Shown here in pieces: positions 8,901 through 16,245 of a stretch of 28,774 nucleotides of DNA. Numbering within the stretch: the stretch's first letter is position 1; each line of letters begins with the position of its first letter. This DNA is from JAFCCL01 sp041645325 (GTDB lineage: Archaea > Iainarchaeota > Iainarchaeia > Iainarchaeales > GCA-2688035). Location: positions 1 to 28,774 of the forward strand of contig JBAZQI010000014.1 in assembly GCA_041645325.1 (NCBI GenBank), given 5' to 3'. The notes beneath the pieces are model-generated. The model saw only the letters and a program-made list of their open reading frames with translations, ran no database searches and was not told the DNA's origin. Both the position numbers and the translations under genes were made by a program.

Positions 8901-11900
8901 AAGCGCCTTTGCAATGTCGCCCTCCATTTCCCTGGTGTAAGAGCTTGGAACATGCGCATACATTGTTTTTGGCTCGTCCGCCTGCCCTGTTTTCGGAACC
9001 CTGATTTTCAAAAGCCCGTTTCCTTCATCGCCTTTCACAATCTCAAGCCTGTTGCTTGCGCTTGAAATGGCTGCACCGTACCTTCCATCCGCCTTCCCAA
9101 ACAGCTCTTCGGCAAACTTTTTCCCAAGGCTGTCAAATTCTTCGCTTGCCTGCACAAAGCCAGGCCAGGCATTGTAATTCGCAAGAATCACAAAGCCCTT
9201 GTCCGCCGGCAAAAAGTTCGACATGTTTTCAATGCGGTTCTGGCACTCTTCCGTTGTCACCCTTGGCTGCGTGATGTTCACAACAACCACAAAGTCCCTG
9301 CCGCCGTCCTTGCCTGCAATTATTTCCCTGTTGCTGACCCCTGCCGCCCCGGCAAGCTGGACATAATACTTTCCGCATCCCTTGAACGTTCCCCCAAGGT
9401 TCACATTCCCAAAGGCAAAGCCAACGCTTCCGATGTCATCAACGCTTTTTGAGCCCTGCACAACGTCATAGCCTTTGAGTTCCCTGCTTTCGCCCAAGGC
9501 CTTCAGAAGCACATCCTCTGTCATGAAATCAAGCTGCAAAAACACAGGGAACTGCTCGGTGATAATGCCCATGTCCTCAAAGCTGCAGGACTCCTTGTTT
9601 GCCTGTGCGCAGTTGCTGAATTTTTCGGTGCTGTAACCATTCCTGTTTGCCTTGTCCTTGGCTGTCTTCACCAAAGTGTCGGCCTTGTCAACAAGGAACT
9701 TTGCAAGCTGTTCCGCATCACAATACCCCGAGGAGCAGTCGCTTGAAAGAACCGGGAACGCGAAGTTTTTTCTCTCGTCGGAATCACACTTCTTCATGGA
9801 GAGCTCAGCCGTGTGCTTTCCTTCGGTCGTTGCCGCAAGTGCCCCGAGCTTGAGCGTAACGGCAAGTTCATTTGACTCAATGGATTCATTGTGCAAGGTG
9901 AGAATGCCGACAACTTTTATGGCAGAGCTTGTGCTTGCCTCCTGCTTTTTCATCAGGATGAGCCTTCCCTCAATTTCCTGTCCCGGCGCAAGCGTGTTGA
10001 GCACGTTCAATGCAAAGGCATTGCCCCCGACCGTTTCAGGCACGACCTTTTCGCTAAGCCTTATTGGCTCGCCGCATTCGTTCCTGATCTTAATCTTTCT
10101 TTCCAGCGTTCCCTGCCCGGCTTCTGTGCTGCTGAACACAAGGCTGTCAACAGCGCTTGCCTTAAGGCACTTTGTGCCGGAATAATTTATGCCAAGCGTT
10201 GTCCTGCCAAGGTCAGGGTACTGCCTTCCTTCAACAACCCCCGTGAACGTAATCCAGCCCTGCCCTGCCTGCTGCATTGCCTCTGTTCTCTTTGATTCTG
10301 CATAAACATACCTTTCAGGCGACAGCGACTGCCCCGGGTAAATAGCCATATCATATATGTTGTCAGGCTTTATTCCGACAGTAATGCCCTGCATGTATGC
10401 TTCAGGCGTGACCGCGGCCCTGAAAGCCGTTATTGGCACTGCGCCGTTGTTCACAACCTGCATTGGAGACTGTGCAAAGGCAAGCTCTTCGGTTGCAGAG
10501 CGGATCATCCAAAGCGTGATGTTGGGCGGATAGCTCAGATTTGTCCTTGGGTTCCACAACTCGACGCTTAAAGGGATTGTTTTCGCAATCTGGCTTGACT
10601 CAAGCTTTATCCTGTAACTGCGCCTGTTCTGCAAATCGTAATTCCTTTCAATACTGTTTGAAACAGTGACCTTGACCTTTTCAATAGCGCCCTTTTCAAT
10701 GCTCAGCGGCGAAACGCTCACAGTGAGATTCGGGTCTTCCTGCAAAGCCTCAACAGTTGCCCTGAGGCCAAGCGCTGTTTCGCACCTGTTTTCAACCTCA
10801 AATTCTTCCGTTGCAGTGCTTCCTGCCCTGCCTATGAGCCTTACCAGCAGGCTCTGGCTGTCAAAGTAAAGGCAGTCGGGGTCAAGCTGCTTGTTGTAGC
10901 TTACTTGCAGCCTTGCAACTGTCTTTGTCGGATAATTGCCTGCAACCATTCCTTTTAGCACAAGGTCAGCCTCGCCGTAAAGGCTTTCATCGCTGTCCCC
11001 GTCCAAGTTAACAATAACCCTGATATTTGCCGTTGTGTCCTGCCCCTTGCCTGCAACGGCAGGCATTGAAACGCTTACCGAAAACTCTTCAGGGAAATCC
11101 CCGCCCTTTTCAATCTCATAGGCAAGTTCCTTGACATCCTCGCCTGCATTGTTCCTTACCGCAAGCGCAACTGTTTTTTCCCCTGATTCCTCTGGGACAT
11201 CTATCTTCACAGGGCTGTTCACGACAAGCAGGCCGTCCCTTGCAATTGCAATCTCAAGCTGTTCGCTCTTGCAGCCGGAAGCGCTCACGGTTATGGAATA
11301 AATGCCGGGGCTGAAGCTGTTCTTGAAATAGTACTCGCCCCTCAGGCCCCTCCTCGTGCTTCCCCTGCCGACAAGCGAATCAACAATTTCGCCCTTCGCG
11401 TTCTTTACCTGAACAGTTGCATCCTGTATTGCATCGCCTGTTTCGCCGTCCAAAACCTTTACGGTAAAAGCCTGCCCAATATCAGGGTTTGCCGGCGTAA
11501 CGGAAACAAGCAATGCCTTGTTTCTCTCCACGTTGAACACAAAGCTCTCGCCAAGCACGGACTGCGCAACGGCCTGCATCTTTATTTCGGCTTTGCCCTC
11601 GGCCACTCCCGTGAAGTAAGCCCTTACCTTCCTCGGCCTCTCAGGGCTCACGCCCAAGGCATTTATTGTGATTGAGGTGCCGGCGCTCCCTGTCTTGAAT
11701 CCAAGCGGATTGCCGCCTGTTTCAGTGGTTTCGGCCGAAGATTCAATATAACCCTGCCCTGAAAGGCTTGTTTCAGGCGGCAACGGCAGCTGTTCCTTCT
11801 GGTCAACAAAGTCGTCAACATCATAGCCGGTAAATTGTATCTTGGGCGCGGCCTTGTCGGTATCAAGCTTGAGCGTAATGCTCACAGGCTTGCTTGAGCT

Positions 11901-14354
11901 CAAGTCAATTTCAAGCGCATATGTTTCCCCGGTCACGGCGGAAAAATCCTGCCTTTCAACGTAAAGACCTGTTGGCATGACAAAGAAATATCCCGCGCAC
12001 AATTCCTGTGCACAGCTTGCCTCTGCCTCAAACACCTTTAATTCTGCGTCCAGTGTCTGGGCATAAAGCCCTGTCTTTGTTTCCGTGAACATCTTTTCGC
12101 CCAACTCGGAATCATTCGGGCCCCTGTAAACGCTTCCGGCTGCCTCAACCCACGCCCTGTAATGCAGCTCAACTGTTTCCTTTGAAATTGAATTGTTTGC
12201 CCTGGCCTTTACCCTGAATGCAATCGTGTTCTCAGGGCTGTCAAAATACAGTTCCACAAACTTGTTCAATTGCCCCGGCATTCCGGCATTCTGCTTGTCC
12301 GCAGTTTCATTGCCCGGGGCGGGCAAGGGCTGAAAGCTCTTTCCGTAAAAATAATTTGACGTTGCCGCCTCAAAGCCTGTTATGCCGGCTTCCTCAGAAT
12401 CAACGAATGCAATGCCGTCCTGCCCAAGCCTTATATGCACCCCGCCTTTTTCCGCACCGGAAGGCCATGTGCTCTGGAATGCAAGCCAGTACTCTTTTCC
12501 TTTCGCAAGCCCCTGTGCGGGCTGGTTGTCAGAGTCAAACACCCCTATGAATGTTATTGCCGGCGCAAGCCCACTGCTTGCCTCCCCAAGATTTATTTCA
12601 ACTGTTTCCTTGCCTTCAAGATTAACCTTCTGCGAAAAAGTTTTCCCTTCATCCGTTTCAATTGCAACCATTGCCTCGCTGTATCCTTTGGCGTCAAAGA
12701 AAACCCTGCCGTCCAAAAGGTTGCCGTCAAAAAGCAGAAGCCCTGAAACGCTTTCAATCAAAACCCGGCCTGCTCCCTTGTTTCCCGCCGCATCAAGCAC
12801 AGCAAGCTCCACGATTCCAACAGGCCTTGCAAGCTCTATCACCATCTGGTTTTCCTTGTTTGCCTCAACAAGCTTTTCCCCGGCTCCTTCCTCGCCCTCT
12901 TTTTTTGCCCCGACAGCGACAAGTATTCCTGTCCTTGCCATAATGCTTGCATAGCCGCTTATGTCTGTCTTAAGCGAGGGAATTCCCAATGGAAGCAATT
13001 CACCCTCAAGCCTTTCCCTGAATGAAAGGCCGGCATTGTTTGCCATTGCCTTGTAAGAATCAAGCACCGAAATTCCAAGATAGGCACTGTTGGAATTGTC
13101 GGCAGAATCAAGGTACAATGAAACGGTTTCAGTGCCGGCAACATTGACCAGCTGCCTTGCCGGCAAAAAGCCCTGCTTGTAGCCCGTGGCAAAATACTCT
13201 CTCGGCCCAAGGCCGCTGAATTCAACGCTGCCGCCAAAGCCTGTGACATCCTCGCCGACAAAATTTCCGTTCACGTCAAACAGCTGCACTGTTGCGTCGC
13301 TCAAGGGGTTCTGCCCGGAAAACACAGCCACGGCAAGCCTGCTTCCGCCCTTCTTCAAAACAACAGGCCACAATTCCTCATCCTGCCGCATTGTCCTGCT
13401 TTCCCCTTCCTCCATTGAATCATAACTCAAAAAGCCTTCCTTTTCAACAACAACCCTTACGCTCTTGCCCTTTGCAATTGAAAAAACCGCCTCGCTTTCC
13501 TCAAGTGTCCTTTCCTCAAGGCTTGTGTCGGTTTCCCTGTCCCTTACAATCGCCTTTGCGCCCCTCACAGGCTGGCCCGCCTCGTCAAGAACACTTACAA
13601 CAAGGCTTGACATTCCGGAAAAGCTTGCGCTGCCCGCAACAAGGCTAATCTCCTTTAACTCGCCGCCAGTGAAAGAATAATTGCCTGAAAGGGTTTCATA
13701 GCCGTCAGCCTGAATCGACAAATACACACTTGTGCCTCCAGGAATGCCGGCAAACTTTGCCTTGCCGGCAGAATCCGTAACCGCATTCTTGGTCTGCCCC
13801 TGCCATTCAAGCGAAACACTCGCACCCCTCACCAAATCACGCGTGTCCCTGTCCACAAGCTGTATCTCGGCGTCAATTGCGCTGACCTGCTTTTGCATTG
13901 CAAAGCTTGCCGTAATATCCTCGCGTTTCACCACAACGCTTTTTTCGGCCTTGTCAAAGCCATTCTTTTCCGCAACAAGCACAAGCTCTGTTCCCAAAGG
14001 AATTCCCTGCAATTCAACCGTGCCGCCGTTTGAAACATTCTTCGGGGCAAGCAAAAGCTTTCCGGAAGAATCCTCAACGCTCACGCTCACGCCTGAAACA
14101 GCCTCGCTGAACTGGTCCTCAAAAGCCAGGGTAATTACAGGGTTCACGCCGGTTCCGACAAACAAAAGCCCGTAAATTCCGGCAATGATTAAAACAAGCA
14201 ATGCAACCGTAACCGGAAAAGCCGGCAAGCCATGCCCTTCCAAAAAATCATTGTAAGTGTAAACAGGCAACCCTTTTGCATCCAAAAAATCCAGCACGGC
14301 ATAATACTTCTCCTCAAGAGCGGAATAAACCGTGCCAAGCTTCTCGCTAATCAT
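5925..14354 (-). CDS. Giant multidomain membrane-anchored surface protein (about 2809 aa)
   Basis: Start chosen at ATG 14354, which has AAGTGA five bases upstream; a GTG at 14363 would add three residues. Residues 1-45 are a cytoplasmic segment (EEKYY...LDAKG...EG...PAFPV) and residues 46-67 a membrane helix, both shared with the partial giant at 3888. The next ~550 residues are carboxypeptidase-regulatory/CNA-B-like beta repeats (V..DE.G.PV.GA...). Further Ig-like modules follow, including two with the paired-Cys pattern DCL...ENRC (nt ~10880-10780) and KCL...RNEC (nt ~10180-10070), and a CAQELC pair near nt 12000. From about nt 9800 the sequence changes to a Cys-containing globular part. 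Next is a hydrophobic stretch around residues 2075-2115, then an Ala-rich helical region, a second hydrophobic patch around 2525-2555, and a Gly/Pro/Ser-rich tail. No sorting signal is visible at the C-terminus. The role is unknown; surface contact or host interaction is plausible for DPANN archaea (inference). Confidence 0.93.
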   Translation of the reverse strand: MISEKLGTVYSALEEKYYAVLDFLDAKGLPVYTYNDFLEGHGLPAFPVTVALLVLIIAGIYGLLFVGTGVNPVITLAFEDQFSEAVSGVSVSVEDSSGKLLLAPKNVSNGGTVELQGIPLGTELVLVAEKNGFDKAEKSVVVKREDITASFAMQKQVSAIDAEIQLVDRDTRDLVRGASVSLEWQGQTKNAVTDSAGKAKFAGIPGGTSVYLSIQADGYETLSGNYSFTGGELKEISLVAGSASFSGMSSLVVSVLDEAGQPVRGAKAIVRDRETDTSLEERTLEESEAVFSIAKGKSVRVVVEKEGFLSYDSMEEGESRTMRQDEELWPVVLKKGGSRLAVAVFSGQNPLSDATVQLFDVNGNFVGEDVTGFGGSVEFSGLGPREYFATGYKQGFLPARQLVNVAGTETVSLYLDSADNSNSAYLGISVLDSYKAMANNAGLSFRERLEGELLPLGIPSLKTDISGYASIMARTGILVAVGAKKEGEEGAGEKLVEANKENQMVIELARPVGIVELAVLDAAGNKGAGRVLIESVSGLLLFDGNLLDGRVFFDAKGYSEAMVAIETDEGKTFSQKVNLEGKETVEINLGEASSGLAPAITFIGVFDSDNQPAQGLAKGKEYWLAFQSTWPSGAEKGGVHIRLGQDGIAFVDSEEAGITGFEAATSNYFYGKSFQPLPAPGNETADKQNAGMPGQLNKFVELYFDSPENTIAFRVKARANNSISKETVELHYRAWVEAAGSVYRGPNDSELGEKMFTETKTGLYAQTLDAELKVFEAEASCAQELCAGYFFVMPTGLYVERQDFSAVTGETYALEIDLSSSKPVSITLKLDTDKAAPKIQFTGYDVDDFVDQKEQLPLPPETSLSGQGYIESSAETTETGGNPLGFKTGSAGTSITINALGVSPERPRKVRAYFTGVAEGKAEIKMQAVAQSVLGESFVFNVERNKALLVSVTPANPDIGQAFTVKVLDGETGDAIQDATVQVKNAKGEIVDSLVGRGSTRRGLRGEYYFKNSFSPGIYSITVSASGCKSEQLEIAIARDGLLVVNSPVKIDVPEESGEKTVALAVRNNAGEDVKELAYEIEKGGDFPEEFSVSVSMPAVAGKGQDTTANIRVIVNLDGDSDESLYGEADLVLKGMVAGNYPTKTVARLQVSYNKQLDPDCLYFDSQSLLVRLIGRAGSTATEEFEVENRCETALGLRATVEALQEDPNLTVSVSPLSIEKGAIEKVKVTVSNSIERNYDLQNRRSYRIKLESSQIAKTIPLSVELWNPRTNLSYPPNITLWMIRSATEELAFAQSPMQVVNNGAVPITAFRAAVTPEAYMQGITVGIKPDNIYDMAIYPGQSLSPERYVYAESKRTEAMQQAGQGWITFTGVVEGRQYPDLGRTTLGINYSGTKCLKASAVDSLVFSSTEAGQGTLERKIKIRNECGEPIRLSEKVVPETVGGNAFALNVLNTLAPGQEIEGRLILMKKQEASTSSAIKVVGILTLHNESIESNELAVTLKLGALAATTEGKHTAELSMKKCDSDERKNFAFPVLSSDCSSGYCDAEQLAKFLVDKADTLVKTAKDKANRNGYSTEKFSNCAQANKESCSFEDMGIITEQFPVFLQLDFMTEDVLLKALGESRELKGYDVVQGSKSVDDIGSVGFAFGNVNLGGTFKGCGKYYVQLAGAAGVSNREIIAGKDGGRDFVVVVNITQPRVTTEECQNRIENMSNFLPADKGFVILANYNAWPGFVQASEEFDSLGKKFAEELFGKADGRYGAAISSASNRLEIVKGDEGNGLLKIRVPKTGQADEPKTMYAHVPSSYTREMEGDIAKALKTFQQRAFSDKDCWGEDDSGQYIVMKGYKDIDKLYGKLAISGEKAIRINTQEQCVDMNISSKAAEPVTFETDFLSPGKNASKDGIEYVAIKDAKGTILYQENANGDKKAGPELRLAQEKEGSGVYNAAFSFCVKGTSMFPLALENISGISITGKGSATPDRKTEPYKVSLQACGIHPKELIEKIVEREKAMPNGTEETYYAMPGWAGSPEPPNEFDLSKFRRMYSFQKELEGKIGATGEPITRMSSYDKAMQPYRYGGVGVYFAACAIPAFLTPWGSVTLDCALPAMWAALDIDPNVETAKGKVIEMVKNTLGFVGKYTIAPIINGISKLFGGEGKWDPTADKEYAAYTDDQAGAEFETMLGSVKEFSSAGYTVGTKAILDGFSGAGTKVTLDSARNLMASSLWDKFAEEFVNNKVPELATADRAAAAKLQKALADNAKDAAAELLFESGAPGVRPSQWHLTKVKASAAGKGLDEIATQAINNAYTKSQPQFDEILGTVLGGATPPAGLKALADMKTASIFDTAKVSDDLMAKFQGESLEGLASGTRAQMKKRIANQILQSMERNNKAVVDGLVEELGSKGELQARILASVDSSWATIPGRPNLSDVLDTLLTSTTLPRGTDVGKILETMDAASRAKYTAQLKGSVDDIVNRSLVDFSGNNANDIYKAMQKTVNAQVLEKLKGDNADDLAKLVKEGTSKPGALTRIGRFFRGLSLSALSGITSNAIGMLAHRLYWEGVGHSPVESDSSFRTSELTNVTDEQGNVIGQTEVLRDIKIVKHQPYKIVIKKTKGGKAETRMTALTTDDQLREMADAIKKKPESSWNTDCTSYAKKVPGLLVGTLKPVPTDKVKQDEVLAYSENEQAIAYYGNPEELLMAVLLEQPEKIKECGIAEKWWTKKLEEDERTRIVGCAAARLNDALKKGKKLDSFTNAADKGAYVQKIKAIQVEWAKFRVKEAAGTALNSSARNSAGALPAGSPSGPGASPQGLPPRQ

Positions 14355-14398
14355 CGGGTTCACTTTTTTACTCTTACTAATTAATTTCCCTTTTAACT

Positions 14399-14407
14399 AA
14401 TATATAA
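14399..14407 (-). promoter_or_regulatory. TATA box of the 2809-aa giant gene
   Basis: TTATATATT on the minus strand, roughly 45 nt before the ATG at 14354. This predicts a leader of about 20-25 nt that would contain the AAGTGAAC ribosome-site-like sequence also found before the paralogue. Confidence 0.5.
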
Positions 14408-14410
14408 CCC

Positions 14411-14530
14411 TAAGCCTTTTTGCTCACGCAAAAAGCCTTGGGAAAGCCAAAATCGCTGTTGCGATTTTAAGCCTTTTTCCAAAAGGCTTTTTTCGCCAGC
14501 CTTTTGTTAAAAGGCTGCTTGGGAAAGAAA
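14411..14530. repeat. Hairpin-chain intergenic repeat, copy 2
   Basis: Four hairpins in series. They are CTTTTTGC-tcac-GCAAAAAG (14416-14435), AAAATCGC-tgtt-GCGATTTT (14449-14468), AAGCCTTTT-tcc-AAAAGGCTT (14469-14489, followed by four further Ts) and CAGCCTTTT-gtt-AAAAGGCTG (14497-14517). The first two, with the linker CCTTGGGAAAGCC, match the double-hairpin unit at 4083 and 28661. Arm sequences differ but stay complementary. The element sits between the giant gene promoter and the orphan PIN gene. Confidence 0.75.
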
Positions 14531-14725
14531 GCCTGTGCCAAGGGAAACCGGAATAACAAAAGCGCAAACTAATATATTAAAGTAATTATTCCATTTATTC
14601 CATTCGGCGGGCTTTGCACTTAAAGTTTTGAAATCAGGCGACTTTAGGTGTGCAGAAAAAAGACTAAAAAAATGCAAAAACAATATTGGCGCTTATTTAT
14701 TAAGAGTTGAAATGTTATTACTAAC
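14531..14725. other. AT-rich intergenic stretch before the PIN gene
   Basis: No gene is supported here. It contains a near-tandem duplication of TTATTCCATT (about 14585-14604). At 14692-14702 there is an A/T-rich CTTATTTATTA box placed about 28 nt before the ATG at 14726, which is a fair candidate promoter for the PIN gene. Confidence 0.4.
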
Positions 14726-15238
14726 ATGAGTAAAGGCAATCGTGATAGAAAGCACCATAAAATGTTGGTCAAAGAAGAAAGGCATAAAGAAAAACAAACG
14801 TTATATTTTATTGACGCTAATGTTTTTGTGGAAGTATTATTAGAACAGCCAAGAGCAGAAGAATGCCTTAATTTCTTAAGTGGTTTTATAGGGAAACAAA
14901 GAGCTGCAATCACTTGTTGTTATTCTATTGGAGAAGTTATTCAAAAGATTTATGATGTTGCAATGGCTGAAAAAGAATTTAATCCTGAAAAAAGTTTGCT
15001 CGCTTTAAACAAACTATTAGCAAGCAACAAAATAGAAATATACGGTGGCGATGATGGCACTTACGGCATTATTGGGGAAATAATGGATTCCGATAATCGT
15101 TGTGGATTCAAAGATGCAATTAATATTGCGATTGCACATCAATTTGGCTGTGCATGTTTCTGCACAACAGATTCAAACATATCTGCCCAAACATTGCAAG
15201 AATTTGGAATGAAAAAAATTGAAAAATTTACTTCTTAG
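14726..15238 (+). CDS. Orphan PIN-domain ribonuclease (VapC-like toxin)
   Basis: A 170-aa protein with the four acidic residues expected of a PIN nuclease: D30 in YFIDANVFVE, E70 in SIGEVIQ, D130 in FKDAINIAIA and D149 in TTDSN. PIN-domain toxins cleave RNA using a metal held by these residues. The first ~24 residues are strongly basic (KGNRDRKHHK) and precede the domain; an internal start at residue 13 (MLVKEERH) is possible. A TATA-like box ~28 nt upstream supports the ATG at 14726 and a leaderless message. No antitoxin gene lies next to it, unlike the VapC at 18893. The gene is more AT-rich than the flanking giant and membrane genes, which suggests acquisition. The 3' end overlaps a possible small convergent gene. 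Confidence 0.85.
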   Translation: MSKGNRDRKHHKMLVKEERHKEKQTLYFIDANVFVEVLLEQPRAEECLNFLSGFIGKQRAAITCCYSIGEVIQKIYDVAMAEKEFNPEKSLLALNKLLASNKIEIYGGDDGTYGIIGEIMDSDNRCGFKDAINIAIAHQFGCACFCTTDSNISAQTLQEFGMKKIEKFTS

Positions 15239-15344
15239 AAAAAGAATGATTCAAAATAAAGACAGACCCCAATGTCTTTATGTCATTAGGCACATTGCTT
15301 TCAGAAATCAATTTTTTAATTTCCAGAATATCGTTCTTACTCAT
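15228..15344 (-). CDS. Possible small convergent gene, 38 aa
   Basis: The frame starts at ATG 15344 (MSKNDILEIKKLISES...) and stops at 15228, overlapping the last 11 bases of the PIN gene in the opposite direction. Support for it being real is a well-placed TATA box (CTTAAAAA on the minus strand at about 15369-15376) roughly 28 nt before the ATG. The protein is charged and helical at the N-terminus. Its end looks abrupt, so it may be the stump of a gene truncated when the PIN gene arrived. I do not recognise the family. It might instead be chance coding in an AT-rich gap. Confidence 0.3.
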   Translation of the reverse strand: MSKNDILEIKKLISESNVPNDIKTLGSVFILNHSFSKK

Positions 15345-15504
15345 CAGTTATAAACTATCTACAAACCATTTTTAAGGATTCCGACGTTTATCACGTGAAT
15401 TAATTAATAATATATAGTATATATTCGAGTTCAGGTGCAAAAATCTGGCCTAAAGTGCAACCGCTACTTTAAGTGCAAAGCCTATTCGGCGCCCAACCAC
15501 GCCC
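15345..15504. other. AT-rich intergenic stretch with a palindrome and GTGCAA repeats
   Basis: No gene is supported. It holds a near-perfect palindrome AATATATA-G-TATATATT (15409-15425). It also has three GTGCAA hexamers at 15435, 15455 and 15473, spaced 20 and 18 bases apart. Their purpose is unknown; operator or recombination-site roles are possible but unproven. Confidence 0.35.
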
Positions 15505-15545
15505 CCTTTTTTCAGGCTTGCCTTGAACATCCGGCTGAAAAAAGG
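15505..15545. terminator. 11-bp inverted repeat, possible terminator of the membrane-protein gene
   Basis: CCTTTTTTCAG (15505-15515) pairs perfectly with CTGAAAAAAGG (15535-15545) across a 19-nt loop. It begins 23 nt past the stop codon of the minus-strand membrane-protein gene, where a 3'-end structure would be expected. The T-run is inside the stem, so termination is uncertain. Confidence 0.4.
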
Positions 15546-15568
15546 CTTCCATTGCCCGGAAGCAGGGT

Positions 15569-16144
15569 TTAGCTGCCCTTCCTTTTCTTGGCCTTGACAA
15601 CCTTTGCCTCGGTCGTCTTTGCATTCTGCCAGCCATAGCCCGCAAAGAACGCGGGATTTGTCTTGTGCACCATCGCGCCAAGGAATCCAAGGGCGGCGCC
15701 CAAAATCAGGTCAGCCAAAAAGCCAAGCACAACAGCCAAAATGCCGAAAAAAATTCCTATCACGCCGCCGGCAAAGCCGGCTGCGGTGCCGCTTGGCGAA
15801 TAAGCTATGAGAACAGGAAGCGTGCTCACGGAAAAAAGCAATGACATGATTCTGACAAAAAGGCCTGCAATCACCGCAGCCGTTGCGCCTCCAAAGGCGC
15901 CGTCAATCGGGCCGCCTTCCGTTGCCTTTGTCACCCTCAAGCCGGCCCAGGCAATCACAAACCAAGCGCAGACAGTAAAGGCAAGGCTTATGCCTCCAAG
16001 CACAAGGATGTTCAAGCCCTGGTCGGCTTTAAGGTTTGTAAACGCGCCAATTGCCGCAACAAGCGAAAGCTGCACGTAGTATATGACAATAAGCGCCACG
16101 ATTGGCCGCTTTACCTTTGGAAAGATATCCTTCATTATTTCCAT
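15569..16144 (-). CDS. Polytopic membrane protein of unknown function (191 aa)
   Basis: About five hydrophobic segments are visible, near residues 13-35, 45-67, 85-105, 108-122 and 126-156. The later ones are rich in Gly and Ala (GTAAGFAGGVIGIFFG, GAALGFLGAM), as in closely packed helices. The C-terminal ~30 residues are soluble and very basic (AKVVKAKKRKGS), so that end is probably cytoplasmic. The ATG at 16144 has AGGT about six bases upstream and a TATA box further up. It has its own promoter and is separated by ~100 bp from the sigma-like gene that precedes it on the same strand. I do not recognise the family, and no catalytic residues stand out. Confidence 0.8.
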   Translation of the reverse strand: MEIMKDIFPKVKRPIVALIVIYYVQLSLVAAIGAFTNLKADQGLNILVLGGISLAFTVCAWFVIAWAGLRVTKATEGGPIDGAFGGATAAVIAGLFVRIMSLLFSVSTLPVLIAYSPSGTAAGFAGGVIGIFFGILAVVLGFLADLILGAALGFLGAMVHKTNPAFFAGYGWQNAKTTEAKVVKAKKRKGS

Positions 16145-16166
16145 TTGATTACCTATTGCTTTTTGT

Positions 16167-16177
16167 ATTATTTAAAC
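16167..16177 (-). promoter_or_regulatory. TATA box of the membrane-protein gene
   Basis: GTTTAAATAAT on the minus strand, about 28 nt before the ATG at 16144. The short leader would just include the AGGT ribosome site. Confidence 0.55.
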
Positions 16178-16245
16178 TTTCTTTTTAGCCGCAAAAGCCC
16201 TGTCAGCCTTCCTGTTTCCGGTTTCGCTGCTTGCCGCCAATTCTC

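Noticed and set aside
14726..15238. Insertion sequence or transposase to explain the AT-rich block
   Set aside because: No transposase motif and no terminal inverted repeats flanking the block were found. Only the PIN gene and hairpin repeats are visible.
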